11,103 nt of DNA from Candidatus Zixiibacteriota bacterium (GTDB taxonomy: Bacteria > Zixibacteria > MSB-5A5 > RBG-16-43-9): positions 1 through 11,103 of the forward strand of contig JAOUFL010000059.1 of the NCBI GenBank assembly GCA_029858245.1, given 5' to 3'. The translations under genes were made by a program, and so were the position numbers. Position 1 is the first letter of the stretch. Each line of letters starts with the position of its first letter. Of the stretch, positions 1 to 6,246 are shown piece by piece. Below the pieces are notes generated by a model that saw nothing but the letters and a program-made list of their open reading frames with translations, had not been told where the DNA came from and did not search any database.

Positions 1-133
1 CTCTAAGCTCTTTCAGATAATCAGCTTTACTATCTTTCCTCACAAGACAACAGAGTTGATGTTCAGTTTGAGAAAGTCTTTTGATTAAATGAGTTCCGAT
101 GAACCCCGTGCCCCCGGTTATAAACAGTTTCAT
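1..133 (-). CDS. NAD-dependent epimerase/dehydratase family protein (N-terminal fragment)
   Basis: The first 44 codons of an extended short-chain dehydrogenase (sugar epimerase/dehydratase type) are visible; the rest lies beyond the left edge. The product opens MKLFITGGTGFIGTHL, the hallmark N-terminus of this family: a first beta strand followed by the TGGxGFIG dinucleotide-binding loop, then a helix and a second strand ending in CLVRK. The Arg after the second strand is where many NADP-preferring members bind the 2'-phosphate, so NADP use is possible but not shown. The ATG at 131-133 is preceded by a purine-rich AAAGGAAGGG, a good ribosome-binding site. Upstream is a 371-nt repeat-filled gap, so it may have its own promoter. 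The substrate cannot be judged: the Ser/Thr and YxxxK active site is outside the window. Confidence 0.85.
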   Translation of the reverse strand, partial: MKLFITGGTGFIGTHLIKRLSQTEHQLCCLVRKDSKADYLKELR

Positions 134-171
134 TTTCCCTTCCTTTGCAATCTTTTTCTTCCTTTTAGGTA

Positions 172-258
172 TTTCGTAGTGCGACCCTTTTCCTGATAAC
201 GGAGACTACGTCTGCCGTAGGCACCGCAGGACAGGATCGCTAATCGTATTTCTGTTGG
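172..258. repeat. Modular dispersed repeat, copy 1 (related to 4979-5044)
   Basis: The left edge TTTCGTAGTGCG (172-183) and the right edge, CGCTAA followed by GTAT and TCTGTTGG (238-258), recur at 4979-4990 and 5025-5044 in the same orientation, around a middle that differs in sequence and length. Within this copy CGTAGT (175-180) and ACTACG (205-210) form an inverted pair, and TGCC-GTA-GGCA makes a small hairpin near 212-223. It is non-coding and probably a member of a dispersed intergenic family. The class is not recognised. Confidence 0.6.
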
Positions 259-283
259 TTCGGGAATTCGAATTCCCGAACCA
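256..283. repeat. Perfect 28-bp palindrome
   Basis: Positions 256-283 read identically on both strands: the half-site TGGTTCGGGAATTC is followed directly by its exact reverse complement, with no spacer. It sits at the right edge of the modular repeat, in the gap between the dehydrogenase and epimerase genes. There is no T-run on either side, so it is not an ordinary terminator. It could extrude a cruciform or be the terminal module of the repeat. Confidence 0.85.
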
Positions 284-314
284 TTAAATCATCGCGGATG
301 ATGCATTCCATACT

Positions 315-454
315 ATCCCCTCCCTCGATGGGGGAGGGTGATAATCTGGGATATTTCTTATTTTCCCCTCACTCCTAACCGTTCGGCTGTCTTCGACCCT
401 GCACTCAGACCGAAGGGAGCTCACGCCGAAGCCCTCTCCCACAAGGGGAGAGGT
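315..454. repeat. ~140-bp dispersed repeat, copy 1 (related to 8294-8428)
   Basis: This segment is repeated in the same orientation at 8294-8428. Shared blocks are ATCCCCTCCCT at the left edge, the 19-mer TCGGCTGTCTTCGACCCTG (383-401), CTCAGACCGAAGGGAGCT (404-421) and the terminal CTCTCCCAC/AGGGGA segment. CCTCTCCC (433-440) pairs with GGGAGAGG (446-453). The two core blocks are also imperfectly complementary to each other. I see no reading frame conserved between copies, so it is probably a non-coding intergenic repeat. Confidence 0.75.
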
Positions 455-464
455 ATTTTCAGTG

Positions 465-490
465 CCCGCCAGATCCCCTGACCTGGCGGG
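465..490 (-). other. Hairpin just downstream of the short-chain dehydrogenase gene
   Basis: CCCGCCAG (465-472) and CTGGCGGG (483-490) form an 8-bp GC-rich stem with a 10-nt loop. On the minus strand it starts 14 nt after the stop codon at 505-507. The sequence after it on that strand is CACTGAAAAT, without a U-tract, so it does not meet the usual intrinsic-terminator rule. It could protect the 3' end of the mRNA or be part of a repeat. On the plus strand it is followed by ATTTATTT. Confidence 0.5.
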
Positions 491-504
491 ATTTATTTCA
501 AAAT

Positions 505-1272
505 CTACTTCGCGGTATAACCACCATCAATCACCAGCTCGCTCCCGGTAACGAATTTGGATTCATCTGAGGCAAGGTAAAGAATACCATTAGCTATATC
601 CTCCGTCTCACCAATATGTCCTATTGGCTGTAAACTATCCAGCATTCTTCTTCCTGCTTCCACATCCCCCTGAGATCTTAAGAAGTTCTCCAGCATTGGT
701 GTCCAGATAAACCCGGGATGAACAGAGTTTACCCTAATATTATCTTTAGCATAAAGGAAGGCGTCGGTTTTGGTCATAATCCTCACCGCCCCTTTGGAGG
801 CGTGGTAAGGTGGCACATCCGGTGCGCTCACAATCCCGTAAATGGAAGAGAGATTGATAATGCTGCCATCACCAGTTTTTCTCATATAGGGTATAACCTG
901 TTTGGTGCAGAAAAAGACCCCTTTGACATTAATTGCCATAACCCTATCCCATTCCTCCTCAGTTATTTCGTCTGTCGGCTTGCTTACTCCTGATATACCG
1001 GCATTGTTGACCAGGATATTTATTTTCCCAAAGGTTTTATTAATATCTGTGAAAACCTTTTTTACCTCCTCTTCCTTTGAGACATCTAAATGCCAGAACT
1101 TTGCTAATCCACCAAAGCCTTTGATTTTATCTGTTACCTGTTGCCCTTCTTTATCTAAAATATCTGTTACTGCCACCTTTGCACCTTCTTTTGCTAAAAA
1201 TAAACAGGTGGTTTGACCAATTCCTAATGCGCCACCTGTCACTATTGCTACCTTGCCCTCTACTCTACCCAC
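505..1272 (-). CDS. Short-chain dehydrogenase/reductase (classical SDR)
   Basis: A complete 255-residue classical SDR, expected to be a soluble NAD(P)-dependent alcohol/ketone oxidoreductase. Visible motifs: TGGALGIG cofactor loop (12-19), Asp37 at the end of the second strand (favours NAD over NADP), NNAG (89-92), Asn115, catalytic Ser142/143, Tyr156-x3-Lys160, and PG followed by TP (186-192). It ends with the common VTGSELVIDGGY. Length is normal for the family. The start is GTG (1270-1272), chosen because an ideal AAGGAGG (1278-1284) lies 5 nt upstream; the first residue is therefore Met from GTG. The DJ-1/PfpI gene ends 13 nt upstream, so the two are almost certainly one transcription unit, and the Shine-Dalgarno lies right after that gene's stop codon. 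The substrate cannot be predicted; resemblance to glucose or cyclic-alcohol dehydrogenases is only general. Confidence 0.93.
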   Translation of the reverse strand: MGRVEGKVAIVTGGALGIGQTTCLFLAKEGAKVAVTDILDKEGQQVTDKIKGFGGLAKFWHLDVSKEEEVKKVFTDINKTFGKINILVNNAGISGVSKPTDEITEEEWDRVMAINVKGVFFCTKQVIPYMRKTGDGSIINLSSIYGIVSAPDVPPYHASKGAVRIMTKTDAFLYAKDNIRVNSVHPGFIWTPMLENFLRSQGDVEAGRRMLDSLQPIGHIGETEDIANGILYLASDESKFVTGSELVIDGGYTAK

Positions 1273-1277
1273 TTTTA

Positions 1278-1284
1278 CCTCCTT
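1278..1284 (-). promoter_or_regulatory. Ribosome-binding site fixing a GTG start
   Basis: AAGGAGG on the minus strand, 5 nt upstream of the GTG at 1270-1272. It fits in the 13-nt gap after the upstream stop codon (1286-1288). It decides the start of the dehydrogenase and shows that it is translated independently of its upstream neighbour. Confidence 0.85.
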
Positions 1285-1285
1285 G

Positions 1286-1852
1286 TTACTTTAGAAAGTG
1301 TTGATAATCCATCTGCTTGCGAATTTTCAACTTAGCTTCCCTTCCGGCTAATTTTTCACACAGATAAAGCCCTAAATCTATGGAGGAAGTAACTCCTCTG
1401 GCGGTAATCACATCACCTTCATCCACAATCCTTTTATTCACCACTTTTGAACAGAACCCCTTCAGCTCCTTAAAAGCTCCAGGATGGGTAGTCGCTTTTC
1501 TGCCTTTTAGGAATCCAGCAGCACCCAGAAGTAATGCACCTGTGCAGACCGAGACTTTAAATTTACAATCTTCTGCGGTTTTGAGCCACCTGATAAAACC
1601 TTTATTCTTGGCTAATTTCCTGGAGCCAAATCCACCTGGCAATACCACCATATCATAACTTTTGAGGGATTTGTTAACCTTGGTGGGCATGAAAACAAGA
1701 CCGGTGTTGTCTTTGACTTTTCTGGTATACGAACAGATATCCCATTTCAGGTCTTTTAAGAAACCCATACTCTTAAGCCGGGTCAAAGGGTCATACGCTC
1801 CGATAAAATCCAAGGCTGTTATCCCTTCATAGATTATGAAAGCGATTCTCAT
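1286..1852 (-). CDS. DJ-1/PfpI family protein, isonitrile-hydratase-like
   Basis: A 188-residue single-domain member of the DJ-1/PfpI (class I glutamine amidotransferase-like) superfamily. The N-terminal strand MRIAFIIYEG carries Glu9, followed by ALDFIGAYDPL with Asp15. LPGGFG (71-76) follows, then the nucleophile elbow SVCTGALLLGAAG with Cys103, and ATTHPG with His123. The VCTG, LGAAG and ATTH blocks and the Asp near residue 15 match bacterial isocyanide (isonitrile) hydratases as I recall them, so that subgroup is the best guess. The superfamily also holds glyoxalases, chaperones, proteases and transcription-factor domains, so the reaction is uncertain. No HTH domain is attached. The start ATG (1850-1852) has only a weak upstream site. 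It lies 44 nt downstream of the methyltransferase gene across a palindrome and 13 nt upstream of the dehydrogenase. Confidence 0.9.
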   Translation of the reverse strand: MRIAFIIYEGITALDFIGAYDPLTRLKSMGFLKDLKWDICSYTRKVKDNTGLVFMPTKVNKSLKSYDMVVLPGGFGSRKLAKNKGFIRWLKTAEDCKFKVSVCTGALLLGAAGFLKGRKATTHPGAFKELKGFCSKVVNKRIVDEGDVITARGVTSSIDLGLYLCEKLAGREAKLKIRKQMDYQHFLK

Positions 1853-1870
1853 AAAAGCTTGTTTTCTTAA

Positions 1871-1901
1871 CGTAGCGTCGGTCTTTATGCCCGACGCTAC
1901 G
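1871..1901. repeat. GTAG-type palindrome overlapping a stop codon
   Basis: CGTAGCGTCGG (1871-1881) and its perfect complement CCGACGCTACG (1891-1901) form an 11-bp stem with a 9-nt loop. Both strands begin CGTAG. The TAG stop of the methyltransferase gene (1897-1899) lies inside the element. There is no U-run after the stem on the minus strand (TTAAGAAAAC), so it is not a typical terminator. It looks like a REP-type repeat. Confidence 0.75.
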
Positions 1902-2685
1902 TTTCTCTCTTTATCAGAACCAATTGAATCCGAGCATATTCAGGCTCGAATTTAAAATCAACATCTTTTCTGATTTCCACCCACCATTTCTCACCCCTCG
2001 ACAACTTTTTTAAGCCTTTTATTATAAACCCGTTTTTTTTAGCTACTTTTTTATATTCCTCCAGGGTAAAGAAAAAATGGGTCTCCCCCATCTCCTCCTT
2101 CCACTCCTTACCCTTGAAGCTGTATTTGCTTATGAACTCAATAGCATCTGCCAGGTCCAGTTTTACTCCATCCTCAGTCTTTCGAAATCTGATCTTTCTC
2201 GACTGAAAATCTCTGGCAAATCTTTGAAACTTTCTTCTGGTCTTTTCATTTTTAAACCCCATCTCCACCAATTTTGATGCCGGCTTTAGGAAATCCTGGA
2301 TAATTAGTATTCCTTTATCCTTTAAAACCTGATAAGCCATAAGGAGTAAGTCCTCCACTTTTCGTTTTCCCTGATAGGAGAAAACTTCATGTAGGCTCTC
2401 CACGAAAAGAGCAGTGTCAAAGGTTTTTTGCGGGAATATATTTTTTGCTATATCTACCTGTAAGGGAATTACATTTTTAAGCTTTTTTTCAACTACTTTT
2501 TCCAGCCTTTCTCGGGATTTATCTATCCCAACTATAATGCTCTGACCGAATTTCCTGGATAAAATTTCCAGGACAAAACCACTACCACAGCCAAATTCAA
2601 TTATTTTGTCTAGCTTCACATGTCTGGTCAAATTGTTCAACCAAGCTTTTCTCTCTTGTAATTCTGCTTCTCCATCCTTTGTCAT
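1897..2685 (-). CDS. Class I SAM-dependent methyltransferase
   Basis: A 262-residue protein with a Rossmann-like methyltransferase core. Motif I is EFGCGSGF (30-37). The acidic residue that binds the SAM ribose is Asp55 in IVGIDKS, and LQVDIA (75-80) probably contacts the adenine. FVESLHEVFSY (94-104) is the motif IV region and ends the methylation half. The core is followed by about 130 residues rich in Lys, Phe and Glu, probably a substrate-recognition cap. The start ATG (2683-2685) has AAGGTGAG just upstream. A 103-nt gap separates it from the acetyltransferase gene. The last codons and the stop run into a GTAG palindrome, so the natural C-terminus may have been altered. The substrate is unknown; a small molecule is more likely than RNA because no RNA-binding domain is seen. 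Confidence 0.88.
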   Translation of the reverse strand: MTKDGEAELQERKAWLNNLTRHVKLDKIIEFGCGSGFVLEILSRKFGQSIIVGIDKSRERLEKVVEKKLKNVIPLQVDIAKNIFPQKTFDTALFVESLHEVFSYQGKRKVEDLLLMAYQVLKDKGILIIQDFLKPASKLVEMGFKNEKTRRKFQRFARDFQSRKIRFRKTEDGVKLDLADAIEFISKYSFKGKEWKEEMGETHFFFTLEEYKKVAKKNGFIIKGLKKLSRGEKWWVEIRKDVDFKFEPEYARIQLVLIKRET

Positions 2686-2788
2686 CTCTCACCTTTTTCC
2701 TTGATAGTATTCTTTACGCCCGACTCAATTTCAATCTATTTTGAATCGTTATAAATGAAAGGGCTTAAATTTATCCCTCTTTTCCAGT

Positions 2789-3181
2789 TTATTTACCATA
2801 GCTGAAATCCCTAATATGCATTCCGTAGATTTCCTCAAAACCTATTTTTTTATAGAATCCCCCTTTGTCCGGGTCGGTTATCAGGACAATATCATAATAA
2901 CCTTTAAAGTGAGAGATAGCTCGCGCTAAAAGAGCTCTGTCAATCCCCTTCCCTTGATAAGGCTCCAGAACCTCAACTAAGGTGATAAAAACATGCATTA
3001 CCTCATCTGAGATGGCTGTGAGAAAGCCGACTAATTTGCCATTTTCTCTAACAGTTATAATTAAATCAGAGCCAATTAGAAGCTTACTTCTGTTTTTTTT
3101 TGAAGGAGGGGATTTCCATCCTTGAAAAAAGGAATCGAGTTCTTCAGAAATAACTGTGTCATTAATTTTGTACTTGATCAT
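2789..3181 (-). CDS. GNAT-family N-acetyltransferase
   Basis: A 130-residue single-domain GNAT protein. Strand 4 plus motif A reads VEVLEPYQGKGIDRALL (69-85); the QGKGI loop (76-80) is the Q/RxxGxG/A acetyl-CoA pyrophosphate-binding signature. Motif B near the C-terminus is GGFYKKIGFE (107-116), the usual place where Tyr acts as general acid. VGFLTAISD (51-59) is the central strand. The protein is slightly short for the family but all core elements are present. The acceptor is unknown. The ATG at 3179-3181 has no recognisable Shine-Dalgarno; it overlaps the stop of a nine-codon upstream reading frame as ATGA, which may allow coupled translation. It follows the ThiN-fusion gene by 57 nt. Confidence 0.88.
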   Translation of the reverse strand: MIKYKINDTVISEELDSFFQGWKSPPSKKNRSKLLIGSDLIITVRENGKLVGFLTAISDEVMHVFITLVEVLEPYQGKGIDRALLARAISHFKGYYDIVLITDPDKGGFYKKIGFEEIYGMHIRDFSYGK

Positions 3182-3207
3182 CTACGGTTCGCCCATCTGA
3201 TTTTCAT
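3178..3207 (-). other. Possible short leader reading frame upstream of the acetyltransferase
   Basis: On the minus strand an ATG at 3205-3207 opens a frame for nine residues (MKIRWANRR) whose TGA overlaps the acetyltransferase ATG as ATGA. A still shorter ATG-TTA-TGA frame at 3204-3212, with AAGG seven nt upstream (3220-3223), overlaps the nine-codon frame in the same way. This could couple translation to a gene that lacks its own Shine-Dalgarno. Such short frames also occur by chance. Confidence 0.2.
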
Positions 3208-3221
3208 AACATCTTTTTACC

Positions 3222-3237
3222 TTGAACTTTTGAACTT
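3222..3237. repeat. Two tandem copies of TTGAACTT
   Basis: A perfect 8-bp unit repeated twice (3222-3229 and 3230-3237), starting one base beyond the stop codon of the ThiN-fusion gene. Function is unknown and it may be simple sequence slippage. Confidence 0.5.
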
Positions 3238-3238
3238 T

Positions 3239-4879
3239 TTAACCCTGATTTTGTTCTAACCCTTTGAAAAAAGCAGGCCAGAACGGATCCTGTTCGGGTA
3301 TAGCTAAAGTCACGGTCTTACCATCCAGCCTTTTCATAATTCTCTTCTTCCTGTCTTTAAGGACTTTTCCTATGATTGATGCTTTTATCCCTGCCTCTTT
3401 CAGCTTTTTGATAACTTTTCCAGAGTGCGTGGGTTTAACCGTGAGTAGAAGAGAACCTTCAGCAATTGCTGCTATCGGATCAATCTTTAATTCCTCGCAG
3501 ACGAATTTCACTTCCTCAGGGTAAATAAATAATTTCTCATCCACCTCCATTCCCACTTTACTGGCATTGGCTATCTCAAAAAGTCCACCAATTACTCCAC
3601 CTTCCGTAGCATCGTGCATCGAGGTAACCCCACCTGCCTCCATTGCAGTCAGACAATCCTCAACCACGGTCATCTGCTTGCAAAGCGATTTTGCTTTTTC
3701 CACAAGATGGGAAGGATACTTCTCCTTTAACATTTTCTCATACAGAAAGGAGAGTATCCCCACTGTCTCTATAGCTGGTCCTTTGGTCAGGAGCACATCA
3801 TCCCCTGGTTTGGCTCCAAGCGGTGTAACATATTTATCCTTTTCTGCAATGGAAAATACAGTTATTCCTCCTATTAGCGGGACTGCACCTACTGGATAAT
3901 ATCCGGTATGCCCTCCAACTATGGTGATCTCCAGCTCGAGTGCAGTTTTATGAATAGAATTCACAATAGTTCTGAAATCCTCATCACTGGTCTGGGGAGG
4001 CATTAAGAGAGTATAGGTCATATATTTCGGCTTAACTCCCATTACTGCTACGTCACTTGCCCCGATATTCACCGTATACCAGCCAAACATCTCCAGAGAC
4101 TGTCCGGGTATGGTGAAAATTGGATCCTCTGCAACTACAAGCACCTTATCATCGCCTATATCGATAACCGTGGCATCCACCCCGGTTAAAGGAGGAACTA
4201 AAACATTTTTATCTTTTTTGCCCAGTCTCTTTAAGATAAACTGTTCAAAACTTTCCAGGTCAATCTTTCCGATTTTGTGCCGAGATTGAAAGCTTTGAGC
4301 ATATGATCTGGCAATCTCACAAATCTGTTCTGCTATCTCCACTGGATCTTTCCCCACCAGCATTGATAAAGGTTCTTTCCCTAAAGCTTCTGTCTCGTAG
4401 AATATCTTAGGTGCTTTACCTCTGCATGATTTAACCAGGTGAGCTATCTTCCAGGGCATAGACGCCCCCTCTTTTTCTATTACTTCTACTGGTTCTTTCT
4501 CACGGTCGATCACACCGAAGACCCACCCTTTTAACTCGCAGTAATTTTTTAACCACTTCATCAGAGGAGGGTTGGAAGCAAAATTTATCCCTGCCCTTAT
4601 GGAACGGTCGAATTTATTCAACTCTATGATAAGCCTTGCCATATGGCTGGAGGCACCGAACTTTGGTCTGCCAGAGGCATAAGGCATACCATTCACCACA
4701 GTTATCCTGCCATCAATTGCTAAAACATCCTCTGGAGTTTTTGGATTTTCCCTGGCATAAACTAAATTCACCCTAACTTCTGGAATAAGAGAGATAAACT
4801 CCTTACAACCCTCAATTTTCTCCAGAGCCAGAATCACTTCAGCCAGAAGCTCTGATTTTTCATCCTTTTTCACTGCCAT
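3239..4879 (-). CDS. ThiN domain fused to a PurM/HypE-like (AIR synthase-related) domain
   Basis: A 546-residue two-domain protein. Residues ~30-190 match the ThiN thiamine-phosphate synthase domain: LIPEVRVNLVYA, DGRI, FGASSHMARLI, IRAGINF, a DREKEP segment and ALGKEP followed by VGKDP. Arg58 and His79 are 21 residues apart, as are the Arg/His pair I recall as important in a Pyrobaculum ThiN. Residues ~200-546 are a PurM-superfamily ATP-binding fold: GVDATVID (233-240), SDVAVMGVKP (275-284), VGGHTG (321-326), GAKPGDDVLLTKG (355-367), DATEGGVIGGLFEIA (423-437) and AEGSLLLTV. These resemble HypE/SelD more than ThiL, but the C-terminal Cys of true HypE is absent (it ends EQNQG). A good inference is thiamine-phosphate synthesis plus a phosphorylation step; a sensory role is also possible. 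The ATG at 4877-4879 has GAGGTGA (4884-4890) 4 nt upstream. Confidence 0.87.
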   Translation of the reverse strand: MAVKKDEKSELLAEVILALEKIEGCKEFISLIPEVRVNLVYARENPKTPEDVLAIDGRITVVNGMPYASGRPKFGASSHMARLIIELNKFDRSIRAGINFASNPPLMKWLKNYCELKGWVFGVIDREKEPVEVIEKEGASMPWKIAHLVKSCRGKAPKIFYETEALGKEPLSMLVGKDPVEIAEQICEIARSYAQSFQSRHKIGKIDLESFEQFILKRLGKKDKNVLVPPLTGVDATVIDIGDDKVLVVAEDPIFTIPGQSLEMFGWYTVNIGASDVAVMGVKPKYMTYTLLMPPQTSDEDFRTIVNSIHKTALELEITIVGGHTGYYPVGAVPLIGGITVFSIAEKDKYVTPLGAKPGDDVLLTKGPAIETVGILSFLYEKMLKEKYPSHLVEKAKSLCKQMTVVEDCLTAMEAGGVTSMHDATEGGVIGGLFEIANASKVGMEVDEKLFIYPEEVKFVCEELKIDPIAAIAEGSLLLTVKPTHSGKVIKKLKEAGIKASIIGKVLKDRKKRIMKRLDGKTVTLAIPEQDPFWPAFFKGLEQNQG

Positions 4880-4978
4880 ATCTTCACCTCTTAATTAAAA
4901 TCTACAATGATTTTCACAACCCAACTCTATCAATTTATGAATTACTAATTAAAATTTGAAATATTAATTTTCGTAATC

Positions 4979-5044
4979 TTTCGTAGTGCGCTCCTGCTTG
5001 TCCCGCAGTAAGCGGGATTAGGGCCGCTAAATTGTATCTGTTGG
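4979..5044. repeat. Modular dispersed repeat, copy 2 (related to 172-258)
   Basis: It begins with TTTCGTAGTGCG and ends with CGCTAA, GTAT and TCTGTTGG (5025-5044), as at 172-258, but with a shorter, different middle. That middle holds the hairpin TCCCGC-AGTAA-GCGGGA (5001-5017). It lies in the 196-nt gap between the oxidoreductase and ThiN-fusion genes. The remainder of that gap (4891-4978) is AT-rich and I see no convincing promoter in it. Confidence 0.6.
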
Positions 5045-5053
5045 GACAGGACA

Positions 5054-5074
5054 TTGCTGTGTTAACCGCAGCAA
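5054..5074 (-). other. Hairpin directly after the flavin oxidoreductase gene
   Basis: TTGCTGTG (5054-5061) pairs with CGCAGCAA (5067-5074), one pair being G-U, around a 5-nt loop. On the minus strand it begins 1 nt after the stop codon at 5076-5078. No U-run follows, so a terminator call is weak; mRNA 3'-end protection is an alternative. Confidence 0.4.
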
Positions 5075-5075
5075 C

Positions 5076-6176
5076 TTATTCAGATACTGCCCTTTCATAT
5101 TCTTCCAATAAAGTTTCAATGAGTTTTTTAACAGAGACGATTTTATCTACGCGATATGCATTTGATCCTGCAAAGGCAAATCCTTCTTCAATCTTTCCGT
5201 TCTTGGCATTGGTTAGTGCGAGAGCAATGCAGTAAGGCGCTTCTATAAATTCACAAGTTTTCAAGCATTTCCAGGGGCATTTAAATGGTTTTCTGTTCCC
5301 GTTAGAAACATCTTCAAGAAATTGATTTCTTATCGCTCTCCCTGGCAATCCTACAGGGCTGTTAATTATGACAAGATCCTCTTTTTTACACTTTACATAA
5401 ATCTCTTTGAATTTTATGGAGGCATCGCACTCGTGAGTTGCAACAAACCTGGTTGCCATCTGCACCCCCTGAGCTCCCAACTGCATGAATTTATAAATAT
5501 CTGCTCCTGTAAATATGCCTCCTGCTGCAATTACTGGAATATGTTTATTAAATTGTTCCTCAAAGAGTTTTACTGCAGAAATAACTTCTATTAATATCTT
5601 CTCCAGTGCATAATCAGGATGACCAATCTGCTCTTTCTTAAAACCGAGATGCCCGCCAGCTAAAGGCCCCTCTACAACTACAGCATCGGGGACATGGTTG
5701 TATGTTTTCGCCCAATGTCGAAATATAATTTTAGCAGCTCTCACAGAAGATATTATAGGAACAACTTTGGTTGAAAACTTTCTTAATCTATCCAGTGGTA
5801 ATGTTTTCGGATTCCTTAAGGGAAGTCCTGCACCAAGGAAAATTAAATCTGCTCCTTCATCTACAGCCACCAGCGCAAGATCATCAAAATCTGAAAGAGC
5901 CACCATTATATTTACTCCAATAATCCCATCTGTCATTTCTTTTGCTTTTCTTATTTCTTTCTTTAGAGCTCTTATGTTCGCTTCTCTAAAATTTGTGTAA
6001 AAATCAGGTTCAAGCATACCAATGCCAGCGGAGCCAATAACTCCAATACCACCTTCATTTGCCATGGCTGAAGCCAACCCAGATAAAGAAATCCCCACGC
6101 TCATTCCCCCTTGAATTATTGGTATTTTAACCTCAAGCTCACCTATCTTTAATCCTGGCATTTTCCTTGAATTCAT
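5076..6176 (-). CDS. NAD(P)H-dependent flavin oxidoreductase, nitronate monooxygenase-like
   Basis: A 366-residue TIM-barrel FMN enzyme of the nitronate monooxygenase/2-nitropropane dioxygenase family. Visible: PIIQGGMSVGISLSGLA (19-35) at the first strand, EGGIGVIGS (41-49), VVVEGPLAGGHLGF (166-179) with His176 at the position of the family's proposed base, VIAAGGIFTGADI (215-227) for FMN phosphate, and GAQGVQMATRFVATHE (234-249). Past the barrel is CX3CX3CX7C (Cys300, 304, 308, 316), which could hold a metal or iron-sulfur cluster. FabK enoyl-ACP reductase is a related alternative, but no fatty-acid genes are nearby. In-frame TAA lies two codons upstream of the ATG at 6174-6176, so the start cannot be earlier; a second Met at residue 6 with AAGGA close before it is an alternative. 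The physiological substrate is unknown. Confidence 0.9.
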   Translation of the reverse strand: MNSRKMPGLKIGELEVKIPIIQGGMSVGISLSGLASAMANEGGIGVIGSAGIGMLEPDFYTNFREANIRALKKEIRKAKEMTDGIIGVNIMVALSDFDDLALVAVDEGADLIFLGAGLPLRNPKTLPLDRLRKFSTKVVPIISSVRAAKIIFRHWAKTYNHVPDAVVVEGPLAGGHLGFKKEQIGHPDYALEKILIEVISAVKLFEEQFNKHIPVIAAGGIFTGADIYKFMQLGAQGVQMATRFVATHECDASIKFKEIYVKCKKEDLVIINSPVGLPGRAIRNQFLEDVSNGNRKPFKCPWKCLKTCEFIEAPYCIALALTNAKNGKIEEGFAFAGSNAYRVDKIVSVKKLIETLLEEYERAVSE

Positions 6177-6216
6177 ATATTATCTACTTCAAGTAAATTT
6201 TACCACCTCACTTAAA

Positions 6217-6246
6217 TTTAAAGAAATGCTTCCTTTATGCTTTCAA
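6217..6246 (-). promoter_or_regulatory. Possible sigma70-type promoter of the flavin oxidoreductase
   Basis: On the minus strand TTGAAA (6241-6246) and TTTAAA (6217-6222) are separated by 18 nt, matching 5/6 and 4/6 of the -35 and -10 consensus. Transcription would begin about 35 nt before the ATG at 6176. The spacer contains GCATAAAGGAAGCAT, and a close variant, GCATAAAAGGAATGCT, lies upstream at 6264-6279, which might be an operator pair. Confidence 0.3.

Noticed and set aside
718..1216. Plus-strand reading frames of 91 and 104 codons
   Set aside because: They lie wholly inside the minus-strand short-chain dehydrogenase, which has complete family motifs; no ribosome-binding site or recognisable product.
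1861..1905. Intrinsic terminator between the methyltransferase and DJ-1/PfpI genes
   Set aside because: The stem is strong, but no U-tract follows on the minus strand and the stop codon is inside the stem; a REP-like repeat explains it better.
2700..2780. Promoter between the acetyltransferase and methyltransferase genes (TTGAAA and TACTAT on the minus strand)
   Set aside because: The spacer would be 19 nt and the neighbouring sequence is AT-rich enough for chance matches; not strong enough to list.
3239..4879. Calling the ThiN-fusion protein HypE (hydrogenase maturation)
   Set aside because: The PurM-like domain resembles HypE, but the C-terminal cysteine motif needed for cyanide-group synthesis is absent, there is an N-terminal ThiN domain, and no other hyp genes are in the window.
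172..5044. CRISPR or tandem array from the repeated blocks
   Set aside because: Copies are single, kilobases apart, diverged and without regular spacers; no cas-like gene is present.
4880..5075. TPP riboswitch upstream of the ThiN fusion
   Set aside because: No CTGAGA-type or ACCTGA/GATCTGGATAATACC-type conserved segments are visible on the minus strand; the region is AT-rich plus a dispersed repeat.
5032..5235. Plus-strand 67-codon frame across the end of the flavin oxidoreductase
   Set aside because: It runs antisense to the well-supported oxidoreductase C-terminus and starts inside a repeat; no independent support.
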